A DNA stretch of 64,000 bases from Avena insularis. Lineage: Eukaryota > Streptophyta > Magnoliopsida > Poales > Poaceae. The stretch covers positions 663,098,802-663,162,801 of the forward strand of contig CM042690.1 in the NCBI GenBank assembly GCA_023614405.1, in the 5' to 3' direction. Both the position numbers and the translations under genes were made by a program. Each line of letters starts with the position of its first letter. Within the stretch, counting starts at the first letter, position 1. Of this stretch, positions 36,901 to 48,690 are shown piece after piece. Under the pieces are notes generated by a model that made no database searches, was not told the origin of the DNA, and saw only the letters and a list, made by a program, of their open reading frames with translations.

Positions 36901-38351
36901 CTATGAATCCCCCTTAGCCAGAGCTTGATTCATTACTTATTTCTTGGGGCCACAAACTAGTTTGGGGCTTTATTAATATCATGTACTTATGCCATGCTTT
37001 ACTGCTTTATTTACGATTCTGCGTGGAGCACCTGTACTGTTTTGGATCGTGACACGTTTTCGCTGTATCGACAAGCCCAGTCACACATTCGGGTTCCCAG
37101 TCGTTTACCGCCGTCTACACAAACCCTGGGTCCGTCTTGGAGCCAGCCAACTTCGTTGCGGGTAGCTTAGTGGGGTGGCCCCCTGAAATGATTTATGAAT
37201 CATGTGATTGCTTTGTCGTGAAAGCCTCGTTGGGTTTTGATTTGGTTTTTCCGAGGTTGATCGTGTGTGTGTTGCTATTTGTGCACCCCTAGGTAAATCT
37301 TTCAAAGCCGTGTCATGGTTATGGACGACTTGGATCACAGTATCTCGATCATAGACAAGCATAACTAAAGTAGTGCTATAAATTTGACTTAATATGTGAC
37401 TAGTAATTAGCTTCACTACAATGGAATGGATAATAAAAGTGCCAACAACTGGTGGAACTGGGGTGTATCGTGTCATGCTATACCTGCCTAGTAAGTATCG
37501 CAACTCCAATGGAATGAAATAAAAGTGCCAACAACTACTGGGTTTGGGATGTCGCATGCTAATTGCATCTGACTAGTAAGTACTGCAACCACAACTGAAT
37601 GGTTAATTAAAACTGCCCACTACTTATGCTATCAGGATGACTGATGCTATCTATATCTGACTAGTAAGTGCTTCAACTATAATGGAATGAATAAAACTAC
37701 CAACTGTGTGAGTTCCTCGGTTTGACTTCCTCGTTTGGTCTCGAGGGGGAAATGTCAGGATGGGTATGTTTGGTGTTAGTATCAGGTTGGATCCGAATAG
37801 GTCTTTCTTATCCCTCTCTAATAGCCGCCAGTTTTATTGAGTCTCTATAGGTTGTTTAGTGCTGATGCGCTGCCGCTTCAGTCCACCATACCTATGTAGG
37901 CGAGAGCCGTCGAATTCTAGCTTGGCCGTGTACTGGCCTCAGTACTAACGCTCCTCTTTTTTCCTTTGCCCTTTGTCGGCACCCCTTTTGTTTTAGCAGG
38001 TTTGAGATCGACGTCGTTAGCAGGGTTACCCTTCCGGCTTGGCCTGGGCAGGGTTATGGACGCCATTGGTTATTCTTCCGGGCTCTTAGCCCTATTTGCA
38101 TCTTGTCCGTAGTCGGACTCTCTATCGTTTTCAAGGTGATTTGGATCTTTGTACCGTATATATGTATTCTTGACTCATGGAGTCGTTATTGTATATAAAT
38201 GTTCTGTGGGTCCCATCATGGACTATTGTGTAATGATATTACTTCGTTTTCCACCCGCACGCAAGTGCGTAGTGGGCGTCCTTAAATCGTTTCTATGCGG
38301 GTTTGGCGGGAAGCGCTAAAATCTGCATAGGGCCGATTCGAGGGTGTTACA
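33978..38351 (+). repeat. 3' LTR of the LARD-like element
   Basis: It starts TGTAGCACCCCG and ends GGGTGTTACA. Near 37290-37320 it lacks several short blocks (4-6 bases each) that are present at 32070-32105 in the 5' copy and in the solo LTR, so the deletions arose in this copy. About 40 bp near 35735 are extra relative to the 5' copy. Confidence 0.9.
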
Positions 38352-38365
38352 CCAACTGACCCACC

Positions 38366-38778
38366 TGATGAGGGACAGTAGAGAAAATAAAATAGAAGAA
38401 AAATCTAGTACTAGCTTCTACACACTTCTACTATATTCTAGGTAATATGGTCCTTTAGTCATAGGTATTGTACTAGTTTCTAGAGTGTTCTACTATAAGT
38501 TGTAACTAGGTTGTTTACACTTATCTCCTAGCTTTAAGTAGTGTTCTCTGGAATCTTCTAGCTATGAGTAGAGCTAAGTAGAGAAGGCTTATGCAGCCTA
38601 TAAGTAGAGACCCTCACCTCTATCTAGGGAACCAGGCTATGTATCCTCTACCTATCAATAAAGAGAACTTTGTGTTCTTCTTTTAGATCTTGGATTAGAT
38701 CTAGTATGTTGAGAGTTTTGGATTGAACTCTTGACAGCCCCGCCCCTAGAGCGATATCTAGCATCTAGCACAACACGT
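38366..38778 (+). repeat. 5' LTR of the gag-protease gypsy element, left piece
   Basis: It starts TGATGAGGGACAG. A likely TATA box TATAAGTA lies at 38599-38606 and an AATAAA at 38657-38662, both conserved in the 3' LTR. The piece ends with CACGT, the duplicated target of the nested Athila-like insertion. Confidence 0.92.
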
Positions 38779-40285
38779 TGATACGTCCATTTTGCATCAC
38801 TATTCTATGTCTTAATTCACTATTATTCATTGATATATTTCGTATTGAGAGGTGATACTTATGTTATTTCATCTGTTTTTGTATGGTTGATGACTTTTTG
38901 GAGCATGGACCGCTATAGTCAGGATTTTGATGGAAAAGGTGCTGTTTGGAGGCAAAATTCACGAAGATCAGAAAATCCGGGAAAATATACGGAAAATCCT
39001 ATTTTTCCAGAAGACTAAGGATGCCAGAAGATGGAGTGGAGATGGGCCACAGGGGGCCCACACCACCCCCTGGCGTGGGCAGCCCTAGGCCGCGCCAGGA
39101 GGTGGTGTGGCCACCCTGGCCCACTCCAGCCTCTCTCCTCTGGCGTATATCATCCTCCCGAAACCCTAAGACTCGGGGAGCGACCACAGAAAGATTCCGC
39201 CGCCTCTGCGGGGCGGAAAACACCGAGAGAGAAAGATCTCTCGCGCATGATTTCCGAGGGAATTCCTTCCCGGAGAGGGGAGATCATCGCCATCAACACC
39301 ACCATCAAGCTGGACTTCATCGGGATCATCATCATCATCACCACCACCATCAGCACCATCAGCACCCTCATCACCATCTCCCTATTGTTGTAACAATTGT
39401 GTTGATTCTTGCATTAGTTCATAGGGGAAACTTTTCCGGTGTTGGTTACTCCTTGTAGTTGATGCTATTGAGTGAACCATTGAATTATTATTTATGTTCA
39501 GATTGTTATACATCATTATTCCATCTCTGATCATGATCCATATGATATCTTGTGAGTAGTTCGTTTTGTTCTTGAGGACATGGGAGAAGTCTTGTTGTTA
39601 GTAGTGGAGTTGCGTTGAGAAAGATTCAATAGATTATTATTTAAGTTGTGGTGTACTTCTTCTAGTGGTGTCATGTGAACGTCGACTACATGACACTTCA
39701 CCTATATGGGCCTAGGGGAATGCATTGTGTATTTGGCTACTAATCGTAGGGGTTGCCGGAGTGACAGAAACCTGAACCTCCATTAGGAAACCATTACACA
39801 AGGGATGTAAGGGTCTTAGAGTTTAAAGCTGTGGTTAGGTTTCTATCTTAATTACTTTCTTGTACTTACGGATGTTTGCAAGGGGTATAATCACAAGTAT
39901 GTATTAGTCTTGGATGGGGCGGTAAATTAGCACAGATTCACCCACACAACACTTAGCAAGCTAAAGAAGATTAATCAGCTATATGAAGCGAAAGCACTTG
40001 ACAGTCTTCCCATGTGTCCTCGAGAACATTTGGTCATCTTAAGTAATACAACCGGCTTGTTCTTTGCTGCATAAAGGATTGGGCCACTTGCTGCATTTAT
40101 TCCTACTGTCTTTTATTTACTCGTACTTTGTTTACTTGCTTTATCGAAAACCCCTAAAAATCCATTTGCTAAGTATTTGCAGAGAATTCCTGATCCATAC
40201 CACTAGCCAAGACCTTCGATCCTCGTTGGGTTACACTCTTACTTATCGAAAATCTGCGATACACCCCTATACTTGTGGGTCATCA
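38779..40285 (+). repeat. 5' LTR of Athila-like element 2
   Basis: It starts TGATACGTCC and ends GGGTCATCA. A CAT/CAC microsatellite at about 39298-39383 lies in the presumed leader. The 3' copy is very similar; visible differences include about 22 bp missing at 45720 in the 3' copy near GGCGCGGGCAG. Confidence 0.93.
39298..39383 (+). repeat. CAT/CAC microsatellite in the LTR
   Basis: ATC/ACC trinucleotides dominate. The equivalent stretch at 45911-45996 in the other LTR differs in repeat number, as expected for a microsatellite that mutates after insertion. Confidence 0.7.
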
Positions 40286-40296
40286 AGACTATTTTC

Positions 40297-40314
40297 TGGT
40301 GCCGTTGCCGGGGA
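40297..40314 (+). other. Primer binding site, tRNA-Asp type
   Basis: TGGTGCCGTTGCCGGGGA lies eleven bases after the LTR, at the same spacing as in element 1. Confidence 0.85.
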
Positions 40315-40399
40315 GTGAAGCGCTATTGGAGAGTGGAACTGGTAAAGGAAACTTCTACTGTGAGTATTGTTTACTTCTGTTAGTTGCTTTGTTTTTGTT

Positions 40400-41832
40400 A
40401 TGGATAATTCGCTAAGTTTCTTATTTGGTAATGCTACTACCACTGCTAAGGTAGTAGATAAACCACCACCTGCTGAGAATGATGTTTTCAAAATACCTAC
40501 AAGAATTATTGATCGTGTTATGGATAACTACTATGTTGGGATGGAACTATCCATCCCGGTGATCATTTACTCTTTATACACGAATTATGCGGGTTGTTCA
40601 AGTGTGCAGGTATTACTACAGATCAAGTTAAGAAGAAGTTATTCTCATTATCGCTGAAAGGAAGAGCTGAGGAATGGTATAAGCTGTTGAAGAATGGTCA
40701 AGCTCTGGAATGGGAGGAAATAGTGCCTCTCTTTTACTCAAAGTTTTATCCTCCTAGTGAGATTCATAAAGATCGGAATCAAATATACAACTTTTGGCCT
40801 CTTGATGCAGAGAGTACAGCTCAAGCTTGTGGGAGATTGAAGTTACTAATGCTCAAATGTCCCATTCATGAGCTCCCCAACAATATTATTATCAATAACT
40901 TTTATGCAAGACTCCCTCTACATGACAAAGATTTATTGGATGCTTCTTGTGCTGGATCATTCACTTGTATGGAAGAAGAAGCTAAATGGGATCTTCTGGA
41001 CCGTATCAAGACAATGCTGAAGCTTGGGAGAATGACAAAGGTAGAAAGTCAGATATAAATTATGATTATGAATGCATTGAATCTTTTATGGGAAGTGATG
41101 ACTTTCAAAATATTAAAAATGCTTATGGTCTAGACTCTCAAGCTATTGCTTCTTATTTTAAGGCTTTTGCTTCTTACATTGAAGTGCCTAAAAAGAAGTG
41201 GAATAAGTATCATGAACCTTATAAAGAGTGTTCCTGCAAGAAATACTGAAGTTTATACTGCTAATCATGTTTTACCTGAACCTTATATTGAGAAAATGCC
41301 TTTTCCAGTTAAGGTAAAGGAACATTCTATGATAGTTAGTATGGTTAATGAAAGTACAAATAAGGCTGTTGAACCTAATAAACAAATGGTTGATGAACCT
41401 ATAATAGCAAATGTGAAAGACTTTGTCACCAATTATGAAGAAGAGGGACACACTATCCTTTGTAAGGATACCTCTAATATTGTTTCACATAGTAGTGTTA
41501 TGAGAGCTAGTATTCCTGTGTTTTCTATTAGAATAAGTGATCATTGCTATGATGGTTCTTGTGATAGCTATATTGTTAAGTTTATGCATGATACTGAAAG
41601 TTACTATGAGAGAGGTAAAAGTGTTCTTATGCATCTCAATAATATCAAGTTTCCTCGTTTTATGCTGAAAGTTTTCATGTTGCACTTCTTTTGCCTTCTT
41701 ATGGAAGTAGCCTCTGGTTTCAACAACTTGTTTGTTTACAAAATTCCCTTGCATAGGAAGTGGGTTAGACTTAAATGTGTGTATGTTTGCTTCTTAATGC
41801 TCTCTTTCGCTTCAATTCATATTCCTATGTGA
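40400..41832 (+). pseudogene. Athila-like gag-protease, frameshifted, protease site deleted
   Basis: Translation could start at ATG 40400 (MDNSLSFLFGN). A frameshift near 40560 moves the gag core to 40594-41058 (LFSLSLKGRAEEWYKLL, FYPPSEI), and another shift continues it at 41060-41249. The frame from about 41250 carries the protease leader typical of Athila elements (PFPVKVKEHSM, GHTILCKDTSNIVS, RISDHCYDGSCD), but directly after CD the expected catalytic GAS segment and the rest of the retropepsin are missing and replaced by unrelated sequence. The remainder to 41832 has no similarity I recognise. No functional product is expected. Confidence 0.8.
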
Positions 41833-42924
41833 GCATCTTCAAAATTATCATGCCCATCTTAATGGCTATAAAGAAAGAGCTTTTTGGGAGACAACCCAAT
41901 TTGTTTTTGCTTTCAGTTTGTTTTTGTTTCTTTGAGTCTTGGAAGTTATTACTTTGGTAATAACCGCTCTTTATCTGTTTTGTTTGGTTTTTGTGTCAAG
42001 ATCAACCTCTAATGAGAGAGAAGTAAGATTTGGGGAAGTTGATGTCCCGAAACAGATTTTTGTGCTTCACCGTAAAACTTCGTGAGAGATCTCTGTATGT
42101 CGGATTGAGCTGTAATTTTTTGTGCTTCTTCCCCAGGTTGTTATTTAACTTTCGTTAGTTTTGCACGTTTTGATTTGAGCGACAGAAGATTTTTGAAAAA
42201 ATTGATCTTTACCTGCTGGTCTGTTTTGACAGATTTTGCCACTCTTGCATTTGCTTCTTTATTCGATTTCCTTTTTGAATTATTTTTGGGTTTTTGGAAG
42301 GAGTTGCTATAGTAGCTTATGTTTTGATGGTTTTAAGTTGAAGTTGGACTCAAAAGCTTTTATCACTTCACTTATACTAATGTTGCTAATAAGAATTGTG
42401 TGAAGTTTTGTAAGAAAGAAATTTTCAGGAAGTGGAGATAATGGTGTAATAAGGAAGAGAAGGGTTTTATGACTCAAGTATTAAGTGTATGAAGATGAAG
42501 ATATCAATGATATTCAAGAGATGACTCCGGAAGAATCTACTAGATACCAAATTCAGAGACCTGCAGAGTCTGTTTTCAAATAGGTAACAGTTCTGGTAAG
42601 AAAAGTTCCGCGAAAATACGATCCAACTATATTTTTGCAGTTTGCAGTCGATAAGGAAAGCTACGAAGCAAAAAAGGGACGGAAACGGAGCCAGGGTGGC
42701 TCACACCACCCTGTGGCGCGGGCCCACCCCTGGCCGCGCCACCAGGTGGTGAGTCCACCCCGGACTCCGCCTCCGACTCGTTTCTCCCAGTACCTTCCTT
42801 TTGATATGAAACTTCGTAATATATAACCCCCCGTATCCCCCGAGGTCCGTATATCGTGTTTTTGTCGTGTTTTTGTTTCGATCTGTTTCTGTCAGGACAT
42901 ACTCTTTGAAAGCCTAGGAGCACA
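41833..42924 (+). other. Non-coding internal region of Athila-like element 2
   Basis: No gene. 42020-42250 matches 15050-15330 of element 1 in inverted orientation. A GC-rich stretch near 42690-42770 repeats LTR-like words (TCACACCACCC). Confidence 0.6.
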
Positions 42925-43419
42925 ATGGTGTCCACCAAGGATAAAGGGAAGGAGCCCATGGAGGAAGACCTCCAAGACCCCAGGAAGGAGAAGGAGATCA
43001 AGAGTGAAGGTGAAGAGGAGCAAGGCCAACATCCGCACACCGGCACTACCATTGGGGTGGTGGAAAACCCAGCCATTGGAGGGAAGCCTCCTCATCACCG
43101 TTCAGATCCCTGGTCACTTCCTCCATGCACCAAGAATCCTTTCCACACCCTTATCCATGAGCATCAATACCAGAATATGCCCAAGGGGAAATTACCCTCC
43201 AATTGGGATTTGCCTCGTTCTAGCCATGCAGGAAAAGAAGACTTCAAGGAGGAAGAGTGGGGAAAGAATAGCAAGAGCTGGAATTCTCAACATGACATGA
43301 TCATGAGCCGCATTGAGCAAAACTCACAGTTGATTCGTAATCTCACCTTCGAGATTGAGGACTTGGGGAAGGTGATCAGAGAGCTCATTGAGAGGATACC
43401 ACCACCACCTAAGGAGTAA
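42925..43419 (+). CDS. Extra 164-codon frame in the 3' part of Athila-like element 2
   Basis: An intact frame begins ATGGTGTCCACCAAGG, in a fair plant start context, and ends TAA. The predicted protein is hydrophilic: residues 1-35 are Lys/Glu-rich (STKDKGKEPMEED), the middle is Pro/His-rich, and residues 120-155 (IEQNSQLIRNLTFEIEDLGK) can form an amphipathic or coiled-coil helix before a PPPPK tail. There is no membrane segment, so it is not env-like, although it sits where Athila elements may carry env. No equivalent was seen in element 1. The family is unknown to me. It could be an element-specific accessory protein or a captured host fragment. It is better preserved than gag in the same element. 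Confidence 0.5.
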   Translation: MVSTKDKGKEPMEEDLQDPRKEKEIKSEGEEEQGQHPHTGTTIGVVENPAIGGKPPHHRSDPWSLPPCTKNPFHTLIHEHQYQNMPKGKLPSNWDLPRSSHAGKEDFKEEEWGKNSKSWNSQHDMIMSRIEQNSQLIRNLTFEIEDLGKVIRELIERIPPPPKE

Positions 43420-45402
43420 ATCGTCATCAGGTTTGGCATCCCCTTGGTTTGTTCCAAGCTTGGGGGAGTGCTGCGGTATCACATCACTATCTTCTATCTT
43501 TTTACCTTTTTAGTAGAGTCATATCATGAATAGAGGAGTTATTATGTAGTATGGTTTGCATTATGGAAGTGTCCCCTGTCTCGTTAGATATGTATCCCTT
43601 GGTGTGAGTTGCCGTTATGGAATATTAATGAGAAGTTATATCATTCACTCTTTTGCATAGCTTATATTAGTTTTCAATTCGTGGTTATATGATTGATCTT
43701 GTTGTTAGTATTGGTATCACTTTGGGATCATTGAGTTAATTTAGTTGGTTTTGGCAAACCTGGCTCGGTCAGTAGCAACACTATTTTTGAGAGTTGAATG
43801 AAAAAGATAAAAGTACCCTTAAAGAAAAATAATTTCATCATCTTTCTTTCTTGATTAGCTCATAAGTTTAGTATTCTCTAGTTAAGATCTTTTGTGCTTC
43901 CAAGGAAGATTGCATGTTTGTCTTTATCACTTGTATGTTTGGTTGTTTCCTTCAACTCTTATACTTGCTACCCAGCCTTGCTAGCCAAAAACCAGTACTG
44001 AGAGGGAATTCTTCTCGTGCATCCACTCCTTTAAAACCAAAACCTTTTCCATTTGTGTCCACCATACCTACCTAGTAGCATTATTGCTATTCCAAGTAAA
44101 TTCTTGTTTTATCTACCTCCCAAATTAAACTTGTTATGTGAAAATTAGTGATTAAAGCTCTCACAAACTTGATGGCACACTTTACTTTCTTGCACTTAAT
44201 AAACTTGAACCATTGTGCTCACCTATGTTGCGTATATGCTTGCGCTTTGTAAGTTGTGAGTTAGCAGAACCATGCTGTCATGGGGAACGCTTTCAATATT
44301 GCACTGGTACTTTGTACCTAGTTGATATCATGTTCTTTTGTCTATGGATGTCGTCGGTGTGAAATGAAAGGGGAGCTTGTAAGTCCATGGACTTATGCAT
44401 GTATGTTAGAGAAAGCGCTGGTAGCTAGTCTAATCCATGCTGACATGGTGGAAACCTGCAGCGTAACCATAACGAGTATCTATGAAGCATTCTTCTTATA
44501 AAAAAAAGAGATAGAGATTGAGAAAAAATAAAAGAAAAAAAGAGGTTATGAAAAGAGGAAAGAGAGAAAAAAGCACCATATTCCCATGGTAAATAAGAAG
44601 ATTGCTGAGATACTTGTTGTCTGCTTGCCTTGTCATTTTGATATGGGGATTCTTCCGTATCATCGGGCAAGGGGTACCCCGTTGGCGGTTCTCTATGATA
44701 CACATATGCTTATGATGACAAGAACTTACCGGTGACTAAACTTGAGTAGCATGAGGAGCGGCCCTCGTATTCAAGGGACATGAGATTCTCAACTTACAAC
44801 TTGTCAATGCATATCCTCATTGTTGATCACTTTAACCTTAATCACCTAAAGATGCCTATGATAGGAGCAATGAGAGCTGAAAGCTAGTAAGTATCATAAT
44901 TTTTGGGAGCTCTTTATGAGACTTGCAATCCCTGCTTCCCTCTTTGAAGGGCCTTTCTTTTACTTTGTAGTTGAGTCAGTAAACCTACTCCCTTCTATCT
45001 CAGCAAGTATTTTGAGTTGTTGTGTTTCATTCATTCATATGATGATTTATTCATTCATGTTTCTTATGTTCCTTGTTTTGCACATTGCTCTTATCTTGAC
45101 GTTTACTACTTTGAAAGCTATCATTGAAAAGACAGCTATTTGTGAACTCCAGCAAATTATCAACTATTCTTCGACCAAGAGCTAAGTTCACCATTACCAA
45201 TTATGATTCACGTTGTGTATCTTTATTGTGTTTCCTTTACTTATTACAAGTTGAGTTATATAATAGTGAGTTGTCTTCTATTATGATCTATGCTTTGGAT
45301 GAATGTGATGCTTCTTGTCCGTGTTCTTTTATCGACTCTTCACTCCATAAACCTGAGGCCATGTTTATTGAGCTCAGTTTCGCTTGAGGACAAGCGAAGT
45401 CT
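43420..45402 (+). other. Non-coding 3' region of Athila-like element 2
   Basis: No supported gene. The stretch 44340-44365 contains the uninterrupted site corresponding to the copia insertion in element 1. GGGGTACCCC near 44670 matches the inverted copy near 5250. Confidence 0.65.
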
Positions 45403-45417
45403 AAGCTTGGGGGGAGT
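45403..45417 (+). other. Polypurine tract
   Basis: AAGCTTGGGGGGAGT directly precedes the 3' LTR. Confidence 0.85.
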
Positions 45418-46903
45418 TGATACGTCCATTTTGCATCACTATTCTATGTCTTAATTCACTATTATTCATTGATATATTTCGTATTGAGAGGTGATACTTA
45501 TGTTATTTCATCTGTTTTTGCATGGTTGATGACTTTTTGGAGCATGGACCGCTGCAGTCAGGATTCTGATGGAAAAGGTGTTGTTTGGAGGCAAAATTCG
45601 TGAAGATCAGAAAATCCGAGAAAATATACGGAAAATCCTATTTTTCCAGAAGACTAAGGATGCCAGAAGATGGAGTGGAGATGGGCCACAGGGGGGCCAC
45701 ACCACCCCATGGCGCGGGCAGTGTGGCCACCCTGGCCCACTCCAGCCTCTCTCCTCTGGCGTATATCATCCTTCCGAAACCCTAAGACTCGGGGAGCGAC
45801 CACAGAAAGATTCCGCCGCCTCTGCGGGGCAGAAAACACCAAGAGAGAAAGATCTCTCCGTGAGATGATTTCGCCAGGAATTCCTTCCGGAGAGGGGAGA
45901 TCGTCGCCATCAACACCACCATCAAGCTGGACTTCATCGGGATCATCATCATCATCACCACCATCATCACCATCAGCACCCTCATCACCATCTCCCTATT
46001 GCTGTAACAATTGTGTTGATTCTTGTATTAGTTCATAGGGGAAACTTTCTCGGTGTTGATTACTCCTTGTAGTTGATGCTATTGAGTGAACCATTGAATT
46101 ATTGTTTATGTTCAGATTGTTATACATCATTATTCCATCTCTGATTATGATCCATATGATGTCTTTGAGTAGTTTGTTTTGTTCTTGAGGACATGGGAGA
46201 AGTCTTGTTGTTAGTAGTGGAGTTGCGTTGAGAAAGATTCAATAGATTGTTATTTAAGTTGTGGTGTACTTCTTCTAGTGGTGTCATGTGAACGTCGACT
46301 ACATGACACTTCATCTATATGGGCCTAGGGGAATGCATTGTGTATTTGGCTACTAATTGTAGGGGTTGCCGGAGTGACAGAAACCTGAACCTCCATTAGG
46401 AAACCATTGCACAAGGGACGTAAGGGTCTTAGAGTTTAAAGTTGTGGTTAGGTTTCTACCTTAATTACTTTCTTGTACTTACGGATGTTTGCAAGGGGTA
46501 TAATCACAAGTATGTATTAGTCTTGGATGGGGCGGTACATTAGCACAGGTTCACCCACACAACACTTACCAAGCTAAAGAAGATTAATCAGCTATATGAA
46601 GCGAAAGCACTTGACAGTCTTCCCATGTGTCCTCGAGAACGTTTGGTCATCTTAAGTAATACAACCGGCTTGTCCTTTGCTGCATAAAGGATTGGGCCAC
46701 TTGCTTCATTTATTCCTACTGTCTTTTATTTACTCGTACTTTGTTTACTTGCTTTATCAAAACCCCCTAAAAATCTGTTTGCTAAGTATTTGCAGAGAAT
46801 TCCTGATCCATACCACCAGCCAGCACCTTCTGCTCCTCGTTGGGTTCGACACTCTTACTTATCTAAAATACTGCGATACATCCCCTATACTTGTGGGTCA
46901 TCA
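45418..46903 (+). repeat. 3' LTR of Athila-like element 2
   Basis: It starts TGATACGTCC and ends GGGTCATCA, followed by CACGT at 46904-46908. Confidence 0.93.
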
Positions 46904-46908
46904 CACGT

Positions 46909-46991
46909 TGAAGTGGTTCCTTTAATACTTGTGCTGTCCACATTGTAGCAGCAAGGTGGAGTTGTTCCTCCACAACTTTGTCTTTGCATCG
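46909..46991 (+). repeat. 5' LTR of the gag-protease gypsy element, right piece
   Basis: It continues the LTR after the Athila-like insertion (TGAAGTGGTTCC...). It ends GCATCG where the 3' LTR ends GCATCA, so the terminal A appears mutated. Confidence 0.88.
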
Positions 46992-47003
46992 TGGTATCGA
47001 GCC
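46992..47003 (+). other. Primer binding site, tRNA-Met-like, mutated
   Basis: TGGTATCGAGCC differs from the usual TGGTATCAGAGC in its second half. Either it decayed or it uses another tRNA. Confidence 0.75.
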
Positions 47004-47058
47004 CTCACGATCCGTTCTAGCTGTTGGTTTCCTCACTGAGAGCAAGCTGCAGCAAGAA

Positions 47059-48690
47059 ATGAAGGATTTGGGAAAGAGAATGGATGCTGCAGAACAGCAA
47101 ATCCAAGCGCTACGTGAAGATCTTAACTAGAGATTTGATCAGCTGGTTGAGATGATAAGAAAGGGTGTTCCTCCTGCTGCCAATGAAGAAGATCCATCAA
47201 AGGGGGAAGAATACGTTCATCGTCGAAGGAGGATAGATCATTTTGAAGCAAAAACACCTCAACGACATGTTCAACATACCTTAAGAAGGCCAACTTATGT
47301 TGAAGCTTCCGAAGGCGAAGAATATGATGATGCCCTTGAAGAACCCGGTCTCCATACATACCCAAGAGTACCCAACGCTACATATGCGAGAGATACATAC
47401 AAGGTGAGAGCTGAAATCCCTACTTTCAATGGAAATGTTGATATTGAAGGGTGCCTTGATTGGTTGTATGAGGTAGAGACTTTCTTTGAGGTCATGAATA
47501 TTCTGGAAGATCGTAGAGTTTCTTTGGTTCCATACAAGCTAAAAGGAGGAGTTGGTGCATGGTGGCATCGCCTGCAAGAAGATCGAAGACTACGGGGAGA
47601 ACCTCGTGTGAGATCTTGGAGGCAAATGAAGAACCTTTTGAAAGGGAGATTTTTGCCTGCAGATTATGATCAGATCCTATTTATTCAGTTTCATAATTGT
47701 GCTCAAGGAAATGGGACTGTCTCAGAGTACACAGAGGAGTTTCTAAGGCTACAAGTGAGGTGCAACCTTGCTGAAACTGAAGAACAACAAGTTGCAAGGT
47801 ACATCAATGGTCTCAATGATGCTATCCATGATCGTTTGATGATGCAACAAATTTGGTCCCTTGATCAAGCACAAGCTCTAGCCTTAAAAGCCGAGAGGAT
47901 GTTGAGAACAAGAAAAACAGGTAAGACTCCCTATCCGCATACAGAAGACTCATCTAGGAGTTACTCCCATAGAGTAGAAGAGGAGACCACTCAACCTAAG
48001 GCAAAACAACTTGTCCCAAAGCAAACCGGGGGTAAGAGTAGGGCAAACCCTGTGATAAAATGCTATAAATATGGTGAAGAGGGATATGTATCCAGCGACT
48101 GCCCATTGAGGAAATTTATCAACACAACAATCCATGATGGCGAAGATGACAAAGAATATGAATCTGAAGAGATAGAAGGACGAGATATTTGTGAAGAAAA
48201 AGGTGAAGAGGTGGTACGCATGATTCAGCGTCTCTTGTGCTTGACACCACAACCTGACAACACACAACGGAAGAAAATATTTGAGAGCAAATGCATAGTG
48301 AATGGCAAGGTATGCAAATTATTGATTGATAGTTGCAGCTGCGAGAATCTTATCTCTCAGAATTTTGTGAACCATCTAAAGTTGGAGACTCATGATCATC
48401 CAAGTCCCTACACTGTTGGATGGATCAAGAAAGGGGCGAATATAAGAATCACCAAACAATGCAACCTGCCATTCTCTTTGGGTAAGTACTATCCCTCAAA
48501 TGTGTTGCATGATGTCGTTGATATGGATGCAAGCCATGTTCTTCTTGGGAGGCCGTGGCAATTCGATGTGGATGCTACACATAAAGGGAAAGAAAATTCT
48601 TACTCTTTCACTTGGAACAAGAGAAAGATCATCATCCTACCAAACCAGCCAAATGGTAGTGCCTCTACTGAGGAGGGGAAAGTATGTTAA
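47059..48690 (+). CDS. Gypsy gag-protease, one 5' nonsense codon
   Basis: From ATG 47152 there is a 512-codon open frame. The same frame extends upstream to ATG 47059, interrupted only by TAG at 47128, so the natural start was probably 47059. Residues counted from 47152: acidic N-terminal part; gag core about 90-260 (AWWHRLQEDRRLRG, GRFLPADYDQIL, SEYTEEFLRLQV, QQVARYINGL); a zinc-knuckle remnant CYKYGEEGYVSSDC about 304-317 in which the second Cys and the His are both Tyr; then a retropepsin-like domain with LLIDSCSCENLIS about 388-400 (normally DSGS) and HVLLGRPWQFD near 465-475. The frame stops after the protease. Gag would form the capsid-like particle, but the knuckle and protease substitutions argue against full activity. 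That the frame stayed open may mean a fairly recent copy. Confidence 0.85.

Larger units (their letters stand above)
28780..38351 (+). mobile_element. LARD-like gypsy derivative with 4.36-kb LTRs
   Basis: Two direct repeats of 4357 bp (28780-33136) and 4374 bp (33978-38351) flank only 841 bp. Ends are TGTAGCA...TGTTACA, and a primer site TGGTATCAGAGC follows the left repeat. Flanks are CTAAC (28775-28779) and CCAAC (38352-38356), a 4/5 duplication. No gag or pol is present, so the element fits the class of large retrotransposon derivatives. The LTR ends resemble those of Tekay/Del-type chromoviruses, which is inference. The orientation follows from the primer site. Confidence 0.88.
38779..46903 (+). 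mobile_element. Athila-like gypsy element 2, complete ends, defective
   Basis: LTRs at 38779-40285 and 45418-46903, tRNA-Asp-type primer site, polypurine tract and a perfect duplication CACGT (38774-38778, 46904-46908). The internal region holds a frameshifted gag, a protease region with its active site deleted, and a separate 164-codon frame. There is no polymerase. It shares long non-coding stretches with the element at 2932-18760 but has a clearly different LTR, so it is a sister subfamily. Confidence 0.92.

Noticed and set aside
38946..39458. His-rich 170-codon frame
   Set aside because: It is made by a CAT/CAC microsatellite in the LTR and changes frame in the other LTR copy.
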